Positions 17,069 through 25,106 of a stretch of 46,109 nt of DNA are shown in pieces. The stretch covers positions 1 to 46,109 of the forward strand of contig JAUSMR010000101.1 of assembly GCA_030645955.1 (NCBI GenBank), in the 5' to 3' direction. Position 1 is the stretch's first letter, and each line of letters opens with the position of its first letter. The notes under the pieces are model-generated. The model was not told the origin of the DNA, made no database searches, and saw nothing but the letters and a program-made list of their open reading frames with translations. The DNA comes from Gallionella sp. GTDB lineage: Bacteria > Pseudomonadota > Gammaproteobacteria > Burkholderiales > Gallionellaceae. The position numbers and the translations under genes are program-made.

Positions 17069-17980
17069 ATGACCTCGGCGCAGCAGTTGAACTCGCAATT
17101 CGGCATCGACGGCCAACTGAATTTTTGCGAGGACGCCAGCGGTTTGATCGTCGCGGAAATCAGCAACACACAGGCGTCCGCATCGCTGTGTTTGCAGGGC
17201 GCGCATCTGATGACCTGGCAACCCGGGAGCCAGGCCGTGCCGGTGGTGTGGCTGTCGCGCGACGCCCAACTGGCGGCGGGCAAATCGATACGCGGCGGCG
17301 TGCCGGTCTGCTGGCCGTGGTTCGGCGCACATGCTTCCGAAGCTAATTTTCCCGGCCACGGCTACGCGCGTACCGTGCCCTGGCGAGTGGTCGAATCCGG
17401 CACTGAGCCGAACGGCGCGACGCGCATCACGCTGCGCCTGGTGGAAAGCGAGAACACACGTGCACAGTGGCCGCATCCCTGCAATCTGGACCTGACAGTG
17501 ATCGCCGGCGAGACGCTGCGCATGGAACTGACCACCGAAAACACAGGGGAATCCGATTTTGAGATCAGCGAAGCCCTGCATACCTATTTCCGGATTGGCG
17601 ACATCGGCACGGTGCGCGTTACCGGTTTGTCAGGCTGCGATTACTGGGACAAAGTGGGCGGCTCGACGCTCAAAAAACAGGACGGCATAATCCGGTTCGC
17701 GGGTGAGACCGACCGCGTGTACATCAACACCGCCGCGGTATGCGTGATCGAGGATGACAAACTGAAGCGGCGCATTCTTGTCGCCAAGTCCGGCAGTCTT
17801 TCCACCGTGGTATGGACGCCGTGGACGGCGAAGGCCGACAGGATGGGCGACCTGGGACAACCGGACGGCTGGCGCGAAATGCTGTGCGTGGAATCGGCCA
17901 ATGCAATTGAAAATGCCGTCAGGGTCGCCGCGGGAACCAGACATACCCTCATCGTCGAATACCGCGCCGAATCGATGTAA
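17069..17980 (+). CDS. D-hexose-6-phosphate mutarotase (aldose-1-epimerase-like)
   Basis: Cytoplasmic beta-sandwich protein of 303 aa in the YeaD/galactose-mutarotase group, which interconverts anomers of hexose 6-phosphates. Typical elements are RGGVPVCWPWFGAH, PGHGYARTVPWRV, the histidine in ALHTYFRIGDI and the acidic GETDRVY. GAGGGGAGG lies just before ATG 17069. It follows ilvD on the same strand, separated by the ilvD fragment; a functional link is not obvious. Confidence 0.9.
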   Translation: MTSAQQLNSQFGIDGQLNFCEDASGLIVAEISNTQASASLCLQGAHLMTWQPGSQAVPVVWLSRDAQLAAGKSIRGGVPVCWPWFGAHASEANFPGHGYARTVPWRVVESGTEPNGATRITLRLVESENTRAQWPHPCNLDLTVIAGETLRMELTTENTGESDFEISEALHTYFRIGDIGTVRVTGLSGCDYWDKVGGSTLKKQDGIIRFAGETDRVYINTAAVCVIEDDKLKRRILVAKSGSLSTVVWTPWTAKADRMGDLGQPDGWREMLCVESANAIENAVRVAAGTRHTLIVEYRAESM

Positions 17981-17999
17981 TTTTTCAAATACCCCTTGA

Positions 18000-18210
18000 T
18001 GCTTCGCTTGCCATGCAATCAACAGGAACGGCCGGCCTTTCTTTGAAAGATGTGGCGGCCAAGTATCACGGCGATGCGTGATATGAAGCCGGGTTGGCGT
18101 TTAAGATCGTCAAGGATGGCAACGGCGTATGGGGTACCAGGGTAATGCCGCCCGGCCCGTAAGTTATTGAAGCCGTTGGACTCTGGCAAAATTTGTGCGG
18201 CTTTGAAATA
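18000..18210 (+). pseudogene. Decayed cytochrome c-551/552-like gene
   Basis: The stretch from 18000 reads CFACHAI, a heme-binding CxxCH motif. After a frame change it reads GLSLKDVAAKYHGDA, an in-frame stop, then FKIVKDGNGVWGT and MPPGP. This parallels the intact cytochrome 190 bp downstream (CVACHAID, ADKYKGDAGAKA, KGGSGSFGAMPMPANP) and looks even closer to other class I cytochromes with GSGVWG. Upstream stop codons and the frame change make it non-functional. The rest of the 17981-18398 gap holds nothing recognisable. Confidence 0.75.
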
Positions 18211-18398
18211 AGCTGTCAACGCCGCGGGGCAGAATTGCGTTATTGCCTTACCGCCTGAAAAGTTGTTTGGCCTAACCAGCCGGTGACTTGGCTGCCTGGT
18301 CTGGCAGCTATGCAAAGCAGGCGGAGTTGTTTAGAATTGACAGTGAAGGCAGGACCTTCACATCTTTTAAGATTTTTCAATCACCATAGGGAGCAAAT

Positions 18399-18719
18399 AT
18401 GAAGTCTATCATCGTAAGTATGGTTGCAGCAGCAGGTTTGATGGCAGCAGGTAGCGCGTTGGCTGTCGATATGCCGGAACTTGCCAAGAAAAATAGTTGC
18501 GTGGCATGTCATGCAATCGACAAGAAGCTGGTTGGCCCGGCTTGGCAAGCGGTTGCCGACAAATACAAGGGTGACGCCGGCGCGAAGGCTAAACTGGTTC
18601 CCAAGATGATCAAGGGCGGTTCCGGCTCATTCGGCGCGATGCCTATGCCAGCAAATCCAAAGCTCAGCGAAGCTGATGCCGGTACATTGGTAGACTTCGT
18701 TCTGGGTCTGGCAAAGTAA
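18399..18719 (+). CDS. Periplasmic class I cytochrome c (c-551/c-552 type)
   Basis: A 106-aa precursor: signal peptide of about 22 residues ending ALA-VDM, then a mature protein of about 83 residues with one heme site CVACH and the distal methionine in GAMPMPANP. Such small cytochromes shuttle electrons in the periplasm to terminal oxidases or reductases. GGGAG lies 7 nt before ATG 18399. A strong terminator follows at once, so it is probably a single-gene transcript. Confidence 0.93.
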   Translation: MKSIIVSMVAAAGLMAAGSALAVDMPELAKKNSCVACHAIDKKLVGPAWQAVADKYKGDAGAKAKLVPKMIKGGSGSFGAMPMPANPKLSEADAGTLVDFVLGLAK

Positions 18720-18735
18720 GCGGACACAGTCCTGG

Positions 18736-18761
18736 AAAAGCCGGCGCAAGCCGGCTTTTTT
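18736..18761 (+). terminator. Rho-independent terminator after cytochrome c
   Basis: Perfect stem AAAAGCCGGC, loop GCAA, then GCCGGCTTTT running into a T-tract. It lies 17 nt after the cytochrome stop codon and before livK. Confidence 0.93.
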
Positions 18762-18846
18762 ATTGCCTGTGCAGTTATCGCACGTAAAATTGACAAGCAA
18801 CGCGCCGCCTCTGCATAATCTGCGCGCCTTACTAAAGGGATTAACC

Positions 18847-20028
18847 ATGTCATTTTATTCTGCTCATTCGTTATTATTTGCCGCAATCGTGTTGATGCTG
18901 GCCGGGTGTGAAAAATCGACCACGCCGGGCCAAAACGCATCCGGAGAGCTGACCGTGCGCATTGGTGCGTCAGCACCATTGACCGGACCGCAGGCACACA
19001 TCGGCAAGGACAACGAAAGCGGCACACGCATGGCGATAGACGACGCCAACGCCAAGGGTATCGTCATCGGCGGCCGCAAAGTGCATTTCGAGCTGATCAG
19101 CGAAGACGACCAGGCCGACCCCAAAACCGCCACCATCGTCGCGCAGAAGCTGGTGGATAACCAAGTCAGCGGGGTGATCGGGCATCTCAATTCCGGCACG
19201 ACCATTCCCGCCTCAAGAATCTACAGCGACAACGGAATTGTGCAGATTTCGCCTTCCGCCACCGCCACCGCCTACACCTCGCAGGGCTACAAGACCGCGT
19301 TCCGCGTGATGGCCAATGACGCCCAACAAGGCCGCGTGCTGGGCGAATACGCAACGAAGAACCTCGGAGCGAAAAAGATCGCAGTCATTGATGACCGTAC
19401 GGGCTACGGCCAGGGTCTGGCCGACGAATTCATCAAAGCCGCTCAGGCGGGCAACGCGCAAATCGTGGCGCATGAATACACCAACGACAAGGCATATGAC
19501 TTCACCGCAGTGTTGACCGCAGTCAAAGGCAAGCAGCCCGATTTGCTGTTTTATGCCGGTATGGACCCGCAAGCGGGACCGATGGCGAAGCAGCTCAAAG
19601 CCCTCGCGCTGAAACTGAAATTCATGATGGGCGACGGCGGATATACGCCGCAATTCATCAAGCTGGCGGGCGATGCGGCAGAAGGCAGCTATGCCTCGCT
19701 GCCCGGCGTGCCGCTGGATAAAATGCCGGGCGGAAAAGAGTTCGAGACGCGCTTTGTCGCCAAGTACCAGCCCATCCAGCTGTATGCACCGTACTGCTAC
19801 GATGCGGTGAATGTGATGATCGCCGCGATGCAGAAGGCCGATTCGGTGGAGCCGGCAAAATACCTGCCTGCGCTTGCCGGCATTTCGCATGACGGGGTGA
19901 CGGCAAATATCCGGTTCGATGAAAAAGGCGACCTGAAGGGCGGCGCCATCACGCTGTACCAAGTGCAACAAGGCAAGTGGCAGCCGCTGGAGTCACTAGG
20001 CGCAAGCGCAACTCCAGCAGTGCATTGA
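18847..20028 (+). CDS. livK: Branched-chain amino-acid-type ABC transporter binding lipoprotein
   Basis: Periplasmic-binding-protein fold I receptor of the Leu/Ile/Val family, about 393 aa. The start ATG 18847 follows AAAGGGA. The signal sequence ends in a lipobox, MLAGCEKS, so the protein is probably a lipoprotein rather than a soluble periplasmic protein. Family segments include GASAPLTGPQAHIGKDNESG, NSGTTIPASRIY and SPSATATAYTSQGYKTAFR. It heads the livKHMGF cluster. The ligand could be amino acids, urea or amides; sequence alone does not settle it. Confidence 0.9.
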   Translation: MSFYSAHSLLFAAIVLMLAGCEKSTTPGQNASGELTVRIGASAPLTGPQAHIGKDNESGTRMAIDDANAKGIVIGGRKVHFELISEDDQADPKTATIVAQKLVDNQVSGVIGHLNSGTTIPASRIYSDNGIVQISPSATATAYTSQGYKTAFRVMANDAQQGRVLGEYATKNLGAKKIAVIDDRTGYGQGLADEFIKAAQAGNAQIVAHEYTNDKAYDFTAVLTAVKGKQPDLLFYAGMDPQAGPMAKQLKALALKLKFMMGDGGYTPQFIKLAGDAAEGSYASLPGVPLDKMPGGKEFETRFVAKYQPIQLYAPYCYDAVNVMIAAMQKADSVEPAKYLPALAGISHDGVTANIRFDEKGDLKGGAITLYQVQQGKWQPLESLGASATPAVH

Positions 20029-20048
20029 TACGCGAAATATGAATGATG

Positions 20049-20081
20049 AAGCGGCACCTTGCGTGTCGCTTTTCCTTTTTT
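20049..20081 (+). terminator. Terminator-like hairpin between livK and livH
   Basis: Stem AAGCGGCAC / GTGTCGCTT (one G-U pair), 5-nt loop, then TTCCTTTTTT. It lies 20 nt after the livK stop. It would let the binding protein be made in excess over the membrane components, as is common for such operons. Confidence 0.7.
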
Positions 20082-20092
20082 GCCAGAAAATT

Positions 20093-20167
20093 AGCCACGG
20101 ATTAACACGGATGTCCACTGATAAACACCGTGTTTCTATCCGTGTTAATCTGTGTCCATCCGTGGCT
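20093..20167. repeat. Inverted repeat built from CACGGAT units
   Basis: AGCCACGGATTAACACGGAT at the left pairs with ATCCGTGTTAATCTGTG and CCATCCGTGGCT at the right, around a short centre. It ends only 16 nt before the livH start and leaves no recognisable ribosome site there. Similar in style to the CACGAAA repeat at 4727. Confidence 0.75.
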
Positions 20168-20183
20168 GATTGCCGTTTTATTT

Positions 20184-21107
20184 ATGGAAATACTGCTACA
20201 ACAAATCATCAACGGCCTGGTGCAAGGCAGCGTGTATGCGCTGGTCGCGCTGGGCTACACGATGGTGTATGGCATACTCGGGCTGATCAACTTTGCGCAT
20301 GGCGAAGTGGTGATGATAGGCGCGATGCTGGCAATCTCCTCATTGACCGCGTTGCTGGGTATCGGTGTGCCGCCGTTGCTGGCATTGCCGCTCAGCGCCG
20401 GGTTGGCGATGCTGGGTTGCATGGTGCTGGGTTACGGCATCGAGCGCATCGCCTACCGCCCGTTGCGCCATGCGCCGCGCCTCGCTCCGCTGATCACCGC
20501 GATTGGCGTATCCATCGTGTTGCAGAACCTGGCGATGATGATCTGGGGGCGCGAGTACCACTCCTTCCCGCAACTGATCGCCAACAATCCGCACAGCATA
20601 GTCGGCGCGATCATCAACGATATCCAGATCATTATTTTCGTTCTGGCGCTGGCGATCATGGCCGGGCTGATGCTGCTGGTGCACAGAACCAGACTGGGAC
20701 GCTCGATGCGCGCGGTGGCCGAAAACCAGCACGCCGCGCAGCTGATGGGCGTGGACATCAACCGGGTGATTTCCGTCACCTTCATGCTGGGCTCGGCGCT
20801 TGCCGCCGTGGCCGGGTTGATGGTCAGCGCCAACTACGGGCTGGCGCATTACTACATGGGTTTCCTGCTCGGGCTGAAAGCCTTCACCGCTGCGGTGCTG
20901 GGCGGGATCGGAAATTTGCGCGGCGCGATGCTGGGTGGGCTTCTGCTCGGCCTGATCGAGAGTCTGGGTGCGGGCTATATCGGCGATTTGAGCGGCGGGG
21001 TTTTTGGCAGCAACTATCAGGATGTGTTCGCCTTCTTCGTGCTGATCGCCGTGCTGGTGTTCAGGCCATCCGGATTACTGGGAGAGCGCATTGCGGAACG
21101 CGCCTAA
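20184..21107 (+). CDS. livH: Branched-chain amino-acid-type ABC permease LivH
   Basis: Inner-membrane permease of about 307 aa with roughly eight hydrophobic segments. It has the family N-terminus LLQQIINGLVQGSVYALVALGYTMVYGILGLINFAHGE (read in two parts) and the conserved cytoplasmic loop GRSMRAVAENQHAAQLMGVDI, followed by KAFTAAVLGGIGN, which contacts the ATPases. ATG 20184 is chosen because the family N-terminus begins there; upstream is repeat DNA. No clear ribosome site is visible. Confidence 0.92.
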   Translation: MEILLQQIINGLVQGSVYALVALGYTMVYGILGLINFAHGEVVMIGAMLAISSLTALLGIGVPPLLALPLSAGLAMLGCMVLGYGIERIAYRPLRHAPRLAPLITAIGVSIVLQNLAMMIWGREYHSFPQLIANNPHSIVGAIINDIQIIIFVLALAIMAGLMLLVHRTRLGRSMRAVAENQHAAQLMGVDINRVISVTFMLGSALAAVAGLMVSANYGLAHYYMGFLLGLKAFTAAVLGGIGNLRGAMLGGLLLGLIESLGAGYIGDLSGGVFGSNYQDVFAFFVLIAVLVFRPSGLLGERIAERA

Positions 21108-21119
21108 AAATCCTCGCAT

Positions 21120-21245
21120 AAGCTACTGCGCGCCCGAATCGCGGCGTCGCGTGCGCGCGTGCTCCTCGCCTACCCATACGGTATGTCTCGTCGCCCGCTG
21201 TGCGGCTCCTTGCGCTTCGGGCTGCTCGCGACGCTTCTGCGAGGT
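21120..21245. repeat. GC-rich repeat-like spacer before livM
   Basis: The gap between livH and livM contains CTCCTCGCCTACCCATACGG / TATG with a CCATACGGTATGT centre, and two related blocks (GAATCGCGGCGTCGCG, GCTCGCGACGCTTCTGCG). The style matches dispersed intergenic repeats. The frame of livM stays open through it, but the family start lies at 21255. Confidence 0.35.
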
Positions 21246-21254
21246 TTTTACGAG

Positions 21255-22352
21255 ATGAAATTATTCGACAATCGCAATTCACGCGTGATGTTCTGGCTGC
21301 TGCTCGCCGCACTGCTGCTGTTGCCCTTCGCCACCGACGCGCTGCTCGGGCGCGGCTGGGTGCGCATCGTCGATTTCGCGATGCTGTATATCATGCTGGC
21401 GCTCGGCCTGAATATTGTCGTCGGTTTCGCGGGCCTGCTGGACCTCGGCTACATCGCGTTCTTCGCGGTGGGCGCATATTGCTACGCGCTGGCCGGTTCG
21501 CCGCACCTGGCGCTTGCCTTTCCGATGGCGTTTCCCAATGGTGTGCACCTGTCGTTCTGGATAGTCCTGCCGCTGGCGGCCCTGGTGGCCGGCGGTTTTG
21601 GCGTATTGCTCGGCGCGCCCACGCTGCGGTTGCGCGGCGATTACCTGGCCATCGTCACGCTGGGTTTCGGCGAAATCATCCGCATCTTCCTGAACAACCT
21701 GAATGCGCCGGTCAATCTGACCAACGGCCCACAAGGCATCAGCCGCATCGATCCGGTCAATATGGCGGGTGTGCGGCTGAATGTCACGCAGGAAATCTTT
21801 GGCATCTCGCTGCCCTCGGTGCATCTGTATTTTTATTTATTCCTCGCCTTCACCGCGCTGGTGATATTCGCCTCGCAGCGTCTGGAAAAATCCCGCATCG
21901 GCCGCGCCTGGATGGCGATACGCGAGGACGAGGTCGCCGCCTCGGCGATGGGCCTCAACACGCGCAACCTCAAGCTGCTGGCGTTCGCGATGGGCGCGAT
22001 GTTCGGCGGCGCGTCCGGCGCGCTGTTCGCCGGATTCCAGGGCTTCGTCAGCCCGGAAAGTTTCAGCCTGATGGAATCCATCATGGTGTTGTGCATGGTC
22101 GTGCTGGGCGGAATGGGCAACATCGCCGGCGTGATACTCGGAGGCGTACTGCTGGCCGTGTTGCCTGAAGTGCTGCGCCACGGCGTCGTGCCGCTGCAAC
22201 AAGCGCTGTTCGGCAAAACGCTGGTCGATCCCGAGAGTCTGCGCATGCTGCTGTTCGGCGGCGCATTGATCGTGATGATGTTATATCGTCCGGCCGGGTT
22301 GCTGCCGTCGCGCGTGCGCCGCCGCGAACTGAATAGCGACGAAGTGGCGTAG
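21255..22352 (+). CDS. livM: Branched-chain amino-acid-type ABC permease LivM
   Basis: Second inner-membrane permease, about 365 aa and around ten hydrophobic segments. Markers are ALGLNIVVGFAGLLDLGYIAF, the loop PTLRLRGDYLAIVTLGFGEI, and GRAWMAIREDEVAASAMG followed by LGGMGNIAGVILGG. It pairs with LivH to form the translocation path. ATG 21255 gives MKLFDNRNSR, with GAGG about 10 nt upstream. The stop lies 5 nt before livG. Confidence 0.93.
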   Translation: MKLFDNRNSRVMFWLLLAALLLLPFATDALLGRGWVRIVDFAMLYIMLALGLNIVVGFAGLLDLGYIAFFAVGAYCYALAGSPHLALAFPMAFPNGVHLSFWIVLPLAALVAGGFGVLLGAPTLRLRGDYLAIVTLGFGEIIRIFLNNLNAPVNLTNGPQGISRIDPVNMAGVRLNVTQEIFGISLPSVHLYFYLFLAFTALVIFASQRLEKSRIGRAWMAIREDEVAASAMGLNTRNLKLLAFAMGAMFGGASGALFAGFQGFVSPESFSLMESIMVLCMVVLGGMGNIAGVILGGVLLAVLPEVLRHGVVPLQQALFGKTLVDPESLRMLLFGGALIVMMLYRPAGLLPSRVRRRELNSDEVA

Positions 22353-22357
22353 GCAAT

Positions 22358-23134
22358 ATGACAGACACGACTCCCTTGCTGCAACTTTCCTCTATCGGCA
22401 AACAGTTCGGCGGATTGAGTGCGCTTTCCGACGTGTCATTGCACATCCGGCGCGGCGAGATCTACGGCCTGATCGGCCCGAACGGCGCGGGCAAGACCAC
22501 GCTGTTCAACGTCATCACCGGCCTGTACCAGCCGAGCACGGGCGAATTTCGATTCGACGGAAAAAAATATCAGGCCTGCAAGCCGCATGTGCTGGCAAAG
22601 GCCGGCATCGCGCGCACCTTCCAGAACATCCGCCTGTTCGCCAACCTCACCGCGCTGGAAAACGTGATGATAGGCCGCCATGTGCGCACCCGTTCGGGCG
22701 TGTTCGGCGCGTTGCTGCGCAACCGCACCACCCGTGGCGAGGAGCGCGCCATCACCGAACGCGCGCGTGAACTTCTGCGTTATACCGGAATCGAAAATCC
22801 CGCGCAGACTCTCGCCAAGCATCTGTCCTACGGCGAACAGCGCCGGCTGGAAATCGCCCGCGCACTGGCCACCGATCCGCTGCTGCTGGCGCTCGACGAA
22901 CCCGCCGCCGGCATGAACGCCACCGAAACCGAAAGCCTGAAAACACTGCTGCAAACCATCCGCGCCAGCGGCATCACTGTGCTGCTGATCGAACACGATG
23001 TGAAACTCATCATGGGACTGTGCGACCGCGTCGCGGTGCTCGATTACGGCAGGAAGATCGCCGAAGGCGTGCCGGAAGAAGTGCGCAAAGATCCCGACGT
23101 GATCGCCGCTTATCTCGGGGGTGGTGATGAGTAG
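22358..23134 (+). CDS. livG: Branched-chain amino-acid-type ABC ATPase LivG
   Basis: Cytoplasmic ATPase of 258 aa. Walker A GPNGAGKTT, signature LSYGEQRRLEIARAL, Walker B LLALDEPAAGMN and switch histidine IEHDVKL are intact, with the LivG-type C-terminal helix (EVRKDPDVIAAYLGG). Its TAG stop codon lies within the left arm of a palindromic element (GTAGGGGCAC), and the end overlaps the livF start by 8 nt. Confidence 0.94.
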   Translation: MTDTTPLLQLSSIGKQFGGLSALSDVSLHIRRGEIYGLIGPNGAGKTTLFNVITGLYQPSTGEFRFDGKKYQACKPHVLAKAGIARTFQNIRLFANLTALENVMIGRHVRTRSGVFGALLRNRTTRGEERAITERARELLRYTGIENPAQTLAKHLSYGEQRRLEIARALATDPLLLALDEPAAGMNATETESLKTLLQTIRASGITVLLIEHDVKLIMGLCDRVAVLDYGRKIAEGVPEEVRKDPDVIAAYLGGGDE

Positions 23135-23879
23135 GGGCACAGCTTCTCCGGTAGAGGTACGGCGCGCCGTGCCCCTACTCGAAGTCCGCGACCTTGAAGT
23201 CGCCTACGGCGGCATCCAGGCCGTAAAGGGCATAACCCTGCACATCGCCCCCGGCGAGCTCGTCGCACTGATCGGCAGCAACGGCGCGGGCAAGACCACC
23301 ACGCTGAAAACGCTGGCAGGCTTGTTGCATCCGGTCGGCGGACATATCCATTACGACGGAAAAAATCTTAAAGATGTTGCCGCGCACCAACGCGCCGCTA
23401 TGGGCATCGCCCTCGTGCCGGAAGGTCGCGGCGTATTCGCGCGCATGACAGTGACAGAAAATCTGCTGATGGGCGCATACAGCCGCAGCGACAAAGTCGA
23501 AATCGCGGCGGACCTGGAGCGCATGTACGAACTCTTCCCGCGCCTCGCCGAGCGCAAAGTTCAATTGGCCGGAACACTCTCCGGCGGAGAACAGCAAATG
23601 GTCGCGATGGCGCGCGCGCTGATGAGTCGCCCACGCCTGTTGATGCTGGATGAACCCAGCATGGGTCTGGCGCCGCTGATGGTGCAAAAGATATTCGAAA
23701 CTATCCGCGACATCGCGGCACAAGGCATGAGCATCCTGCTGGTAGAACAAAACGCCAGGCTCGCCCTGCAAGCCGCCCGGCGCGGCTACGTGATGGAAAG
23801 CGGCGCGATCACATTGTCAGGCGCGGCTAGCGAACTGCTGGGCAGCGATGCGGTGCAGCGCGCGTATCTGGGAGGATAA
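23127..23879 (+). CDS. livF: Branched-chain amino-acid-type ABC ATPase LivF
   Basis: Second ATPase of the transporter, about 250 aa, with Walker A GSNGAGKTT, signature LSGGEQQMVAMARAL and Walker B LLMLDEPSMGLAP. ATG 23127 (after GGGGGT) reads straight through a 48-bp palindrome, which adds about 17 residues (SRGTASPVEVRRAVPL) before the usual family start LEVRDLEVAYGG. Its TAA stop shares a base with the ATG of the next gene. A broken copy of its last 220 bases lies at 26168-26385. Confidence 0.93.
   Translation: MSRGTASPVEVRRAVPLLEVRDLEVAYGGIQAVKGITLHIAPGELVALIGSNGAGKTTTLKTLAGLLHPVGGHIHYDGKNLKDVAAHQRAAMGIALVPEGRGVFARMTVTENLLMGAYSRSDKVEIAADLERMYELFPRLAERKVQLAGTLSGGEQQMVAMARALMSRPRLLMLDEPSMGLAPLMVQKIFETIRDIAAQGMSILLVEQNARLALQAARRGYVMESGAITLSGAASELLGSDAVQRAYLGG
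23131..23178. repeat. GTAGG-ended palindrome at the livG/livF junction
   Basis: Ends GTAGGGGCAC and GTGCCCCTAC are perfect inverted repeats around a 28-nt centre. The left end provides the livG stop codon, and the whole element is translated as the first residues of livF. Confidence 0.8.
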
Positions 23880-24340
23880 TGGTCAGCCCGAAATGCAGAA
23901 TTATTTTGCTGATTGTACTTGCCACCGCACTGCTGTTGAGTGGATGTGCAAACGTATCCGGTCTCAAAGCGTTCACCAGTGACGGATGCAGCCTGTTCCC
24001 GGATGGGACATTGCCTGATCGGACGCATTGGTGCGACTGTTGTTTTAATCACGACCTGGCCTACTGGTGCGGTGGCGGCGAGGTTGAGCGTAAGACAGCC
24101 GATAAGGCGCTCCATGCCTGTGTACTGGAACGCACAGGAAATAATGCGCTCGCCGAGACGATGTATGAAGGCGTCCGGCTAGGCGGCAGCCCCGTATTGC
24201 CGACATGGTACCGCTGGGGTTATGGCTGGAAATATGGCCGGGGATACCAGCCGCTCACGGAAGAGGAACAGCAGCAGGCAGCGGCCATGCTCAATAACTA
24301 CAAGCTCACCCATCCATCCGGATATTGCCGCAAGCAGTGA
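23879..24340 (+). CDS. Lipoprotein with phospholipase-A2-like motif
   Basis: A 153-aa protein starting with a lipoprotein signal (LLLSGCANVSG). The mature part contains DGCSLFPDGT, then WCDCCFNHDLAYWCGG and DKALHACV. This recalls the calcium-loop, CCxxHD catalytic motif and following helix of phospholipase A2-type proteins. The conserved GGSPVLPTWYRWGYGW and PLTEEEQ follow. The catalytic role is inferred from the motif only; it may be a non-enzymatic envelope protein. ATG overlaps the livF stop (TAATG), so it is translated with the liv operon. Confidence 0.7.
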   Translation: MVSPKCRIILLIVLATALLLSGCANVSGLKAFTSDGCSLFPDGTLPDRTHWCDCCFNHDLAYWCGGGEVERKTADKALHACVLERTGNNALAETMYEGVRLGGSPVLPTWYRWGYGWKYGRGYQPLTEEEQQQAAAMLNNYKLTHPSGYCRKQ

Positions 24341-24499
24341 AGCAACCAGCCGCCGCAGAAGGCGCAAAAGTTATACTCAGCCATACGCGATGCCGGCCAC
24401 ATTTTGCAGAGCAAAGCATGCGCGGTCTAACAGGGTATTGAAATACGTAGCGAGGGGCGATCAGGCAAGGAGGAAACCGGCGAAAAAAGCGGAGCGAAT

Positions 24500-24570
24500 G
24501 TAGGGCGGGTCACACCCGCCGTGGTTGCTGGCATCCGGCGGGTTACGGCTGGCGCCTAACCCGCCCTACG
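24500..24570. repeat. GTAGG-ended palindromic element
   Basis: Begins GTAGGGCGGGT and ends AACCCGCCCTACG, with an inner ACCCGCC / GGCGGGT pair. It lies between the PLA2-like gene and the convergent VOC operon. The remaining part of the 24341-24615 gap shows nothing. Confidence 0.8.
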
Positions 24571-24615
24571 CGGACTGGGAGGTTAGCCGGGATTGCTTTC
24601 TATCTTCGCGATTGA

Positions 24616-25101
24616 TTATCGCTGCTCATATGCCCGCTTCAACCCTGCGATGTCGATCTTCTTCATTTGCAGCATTGCCTGCATCACTCTTCCCGATTTC
24701 ACCGGGTCTGGGTCACTCAACAACTTGTCCAGTTGAGTGGGGACGATCTGCCAGGACACGCCGAATTTATCAGTCAGCCAGCCGCATTGAACTTCCTCTC
24801 CGCCTGCGGTGAGTTTCTGCCAATACTCATCGACTTCTTCCTGGGTCTCGCAGTTCACGACGAATGAGATGGCGGGAGAAATCTTGTATACCGGCCCGCC
24901 GTTCAATGCCACGAACTCTTGGCCGTCGAGCAGGAAACTCGCCGTCATGACCGAGCCCTTCGGCCTCCCGGAAACCTCGGCGCCTTCTTGTCCATAACGT
25001 TGCACACTCAATATCTTTGAGTTCCTGAAGACCGACACATAGAAATTAGCGGCATCTTCGGCCTGGTTATCGAACCACAGGAACGGGGTGATTTTCTGCA
25101 T
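24616..25101 (-). CDS. VOC family protein (PhnB-like)
   Basis: About 161 aa in the PhnB / 3-demethylubiquinone methyltransferase-like branch of the vicinal-oxygen-chelate superfamily. Typical elements are ITPFLWFDNQAEDAANFYVSVF, GGEEVQCGWLTDKFGVSWQIVP and VMQAMLQMKKIDI. ATG 25101 follows GGAG. It is the last of three consecutive VOC genes read leftward. Members include metal-dependent enzymes and binding proteins of unknown substrate; none can be assigned here. Confidence 0.85.
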   Translation of the reverse strand: MQKITPFLWFDNQAEDAANFYVSVFRNSKILSVQRYGQEGAEVSGRPKGSVMTASFLLDGQEFVALNGGPVYKISPAISFVVNCETQEEVDEYWQKLTAGGEEVQCGWLTDKFGVSWQIVPTQLDKLLSDPDPVKSGRVMQAMLQMKKIDIAGLKRAYEQR

Positions 25102-25106
25102 TTCGT

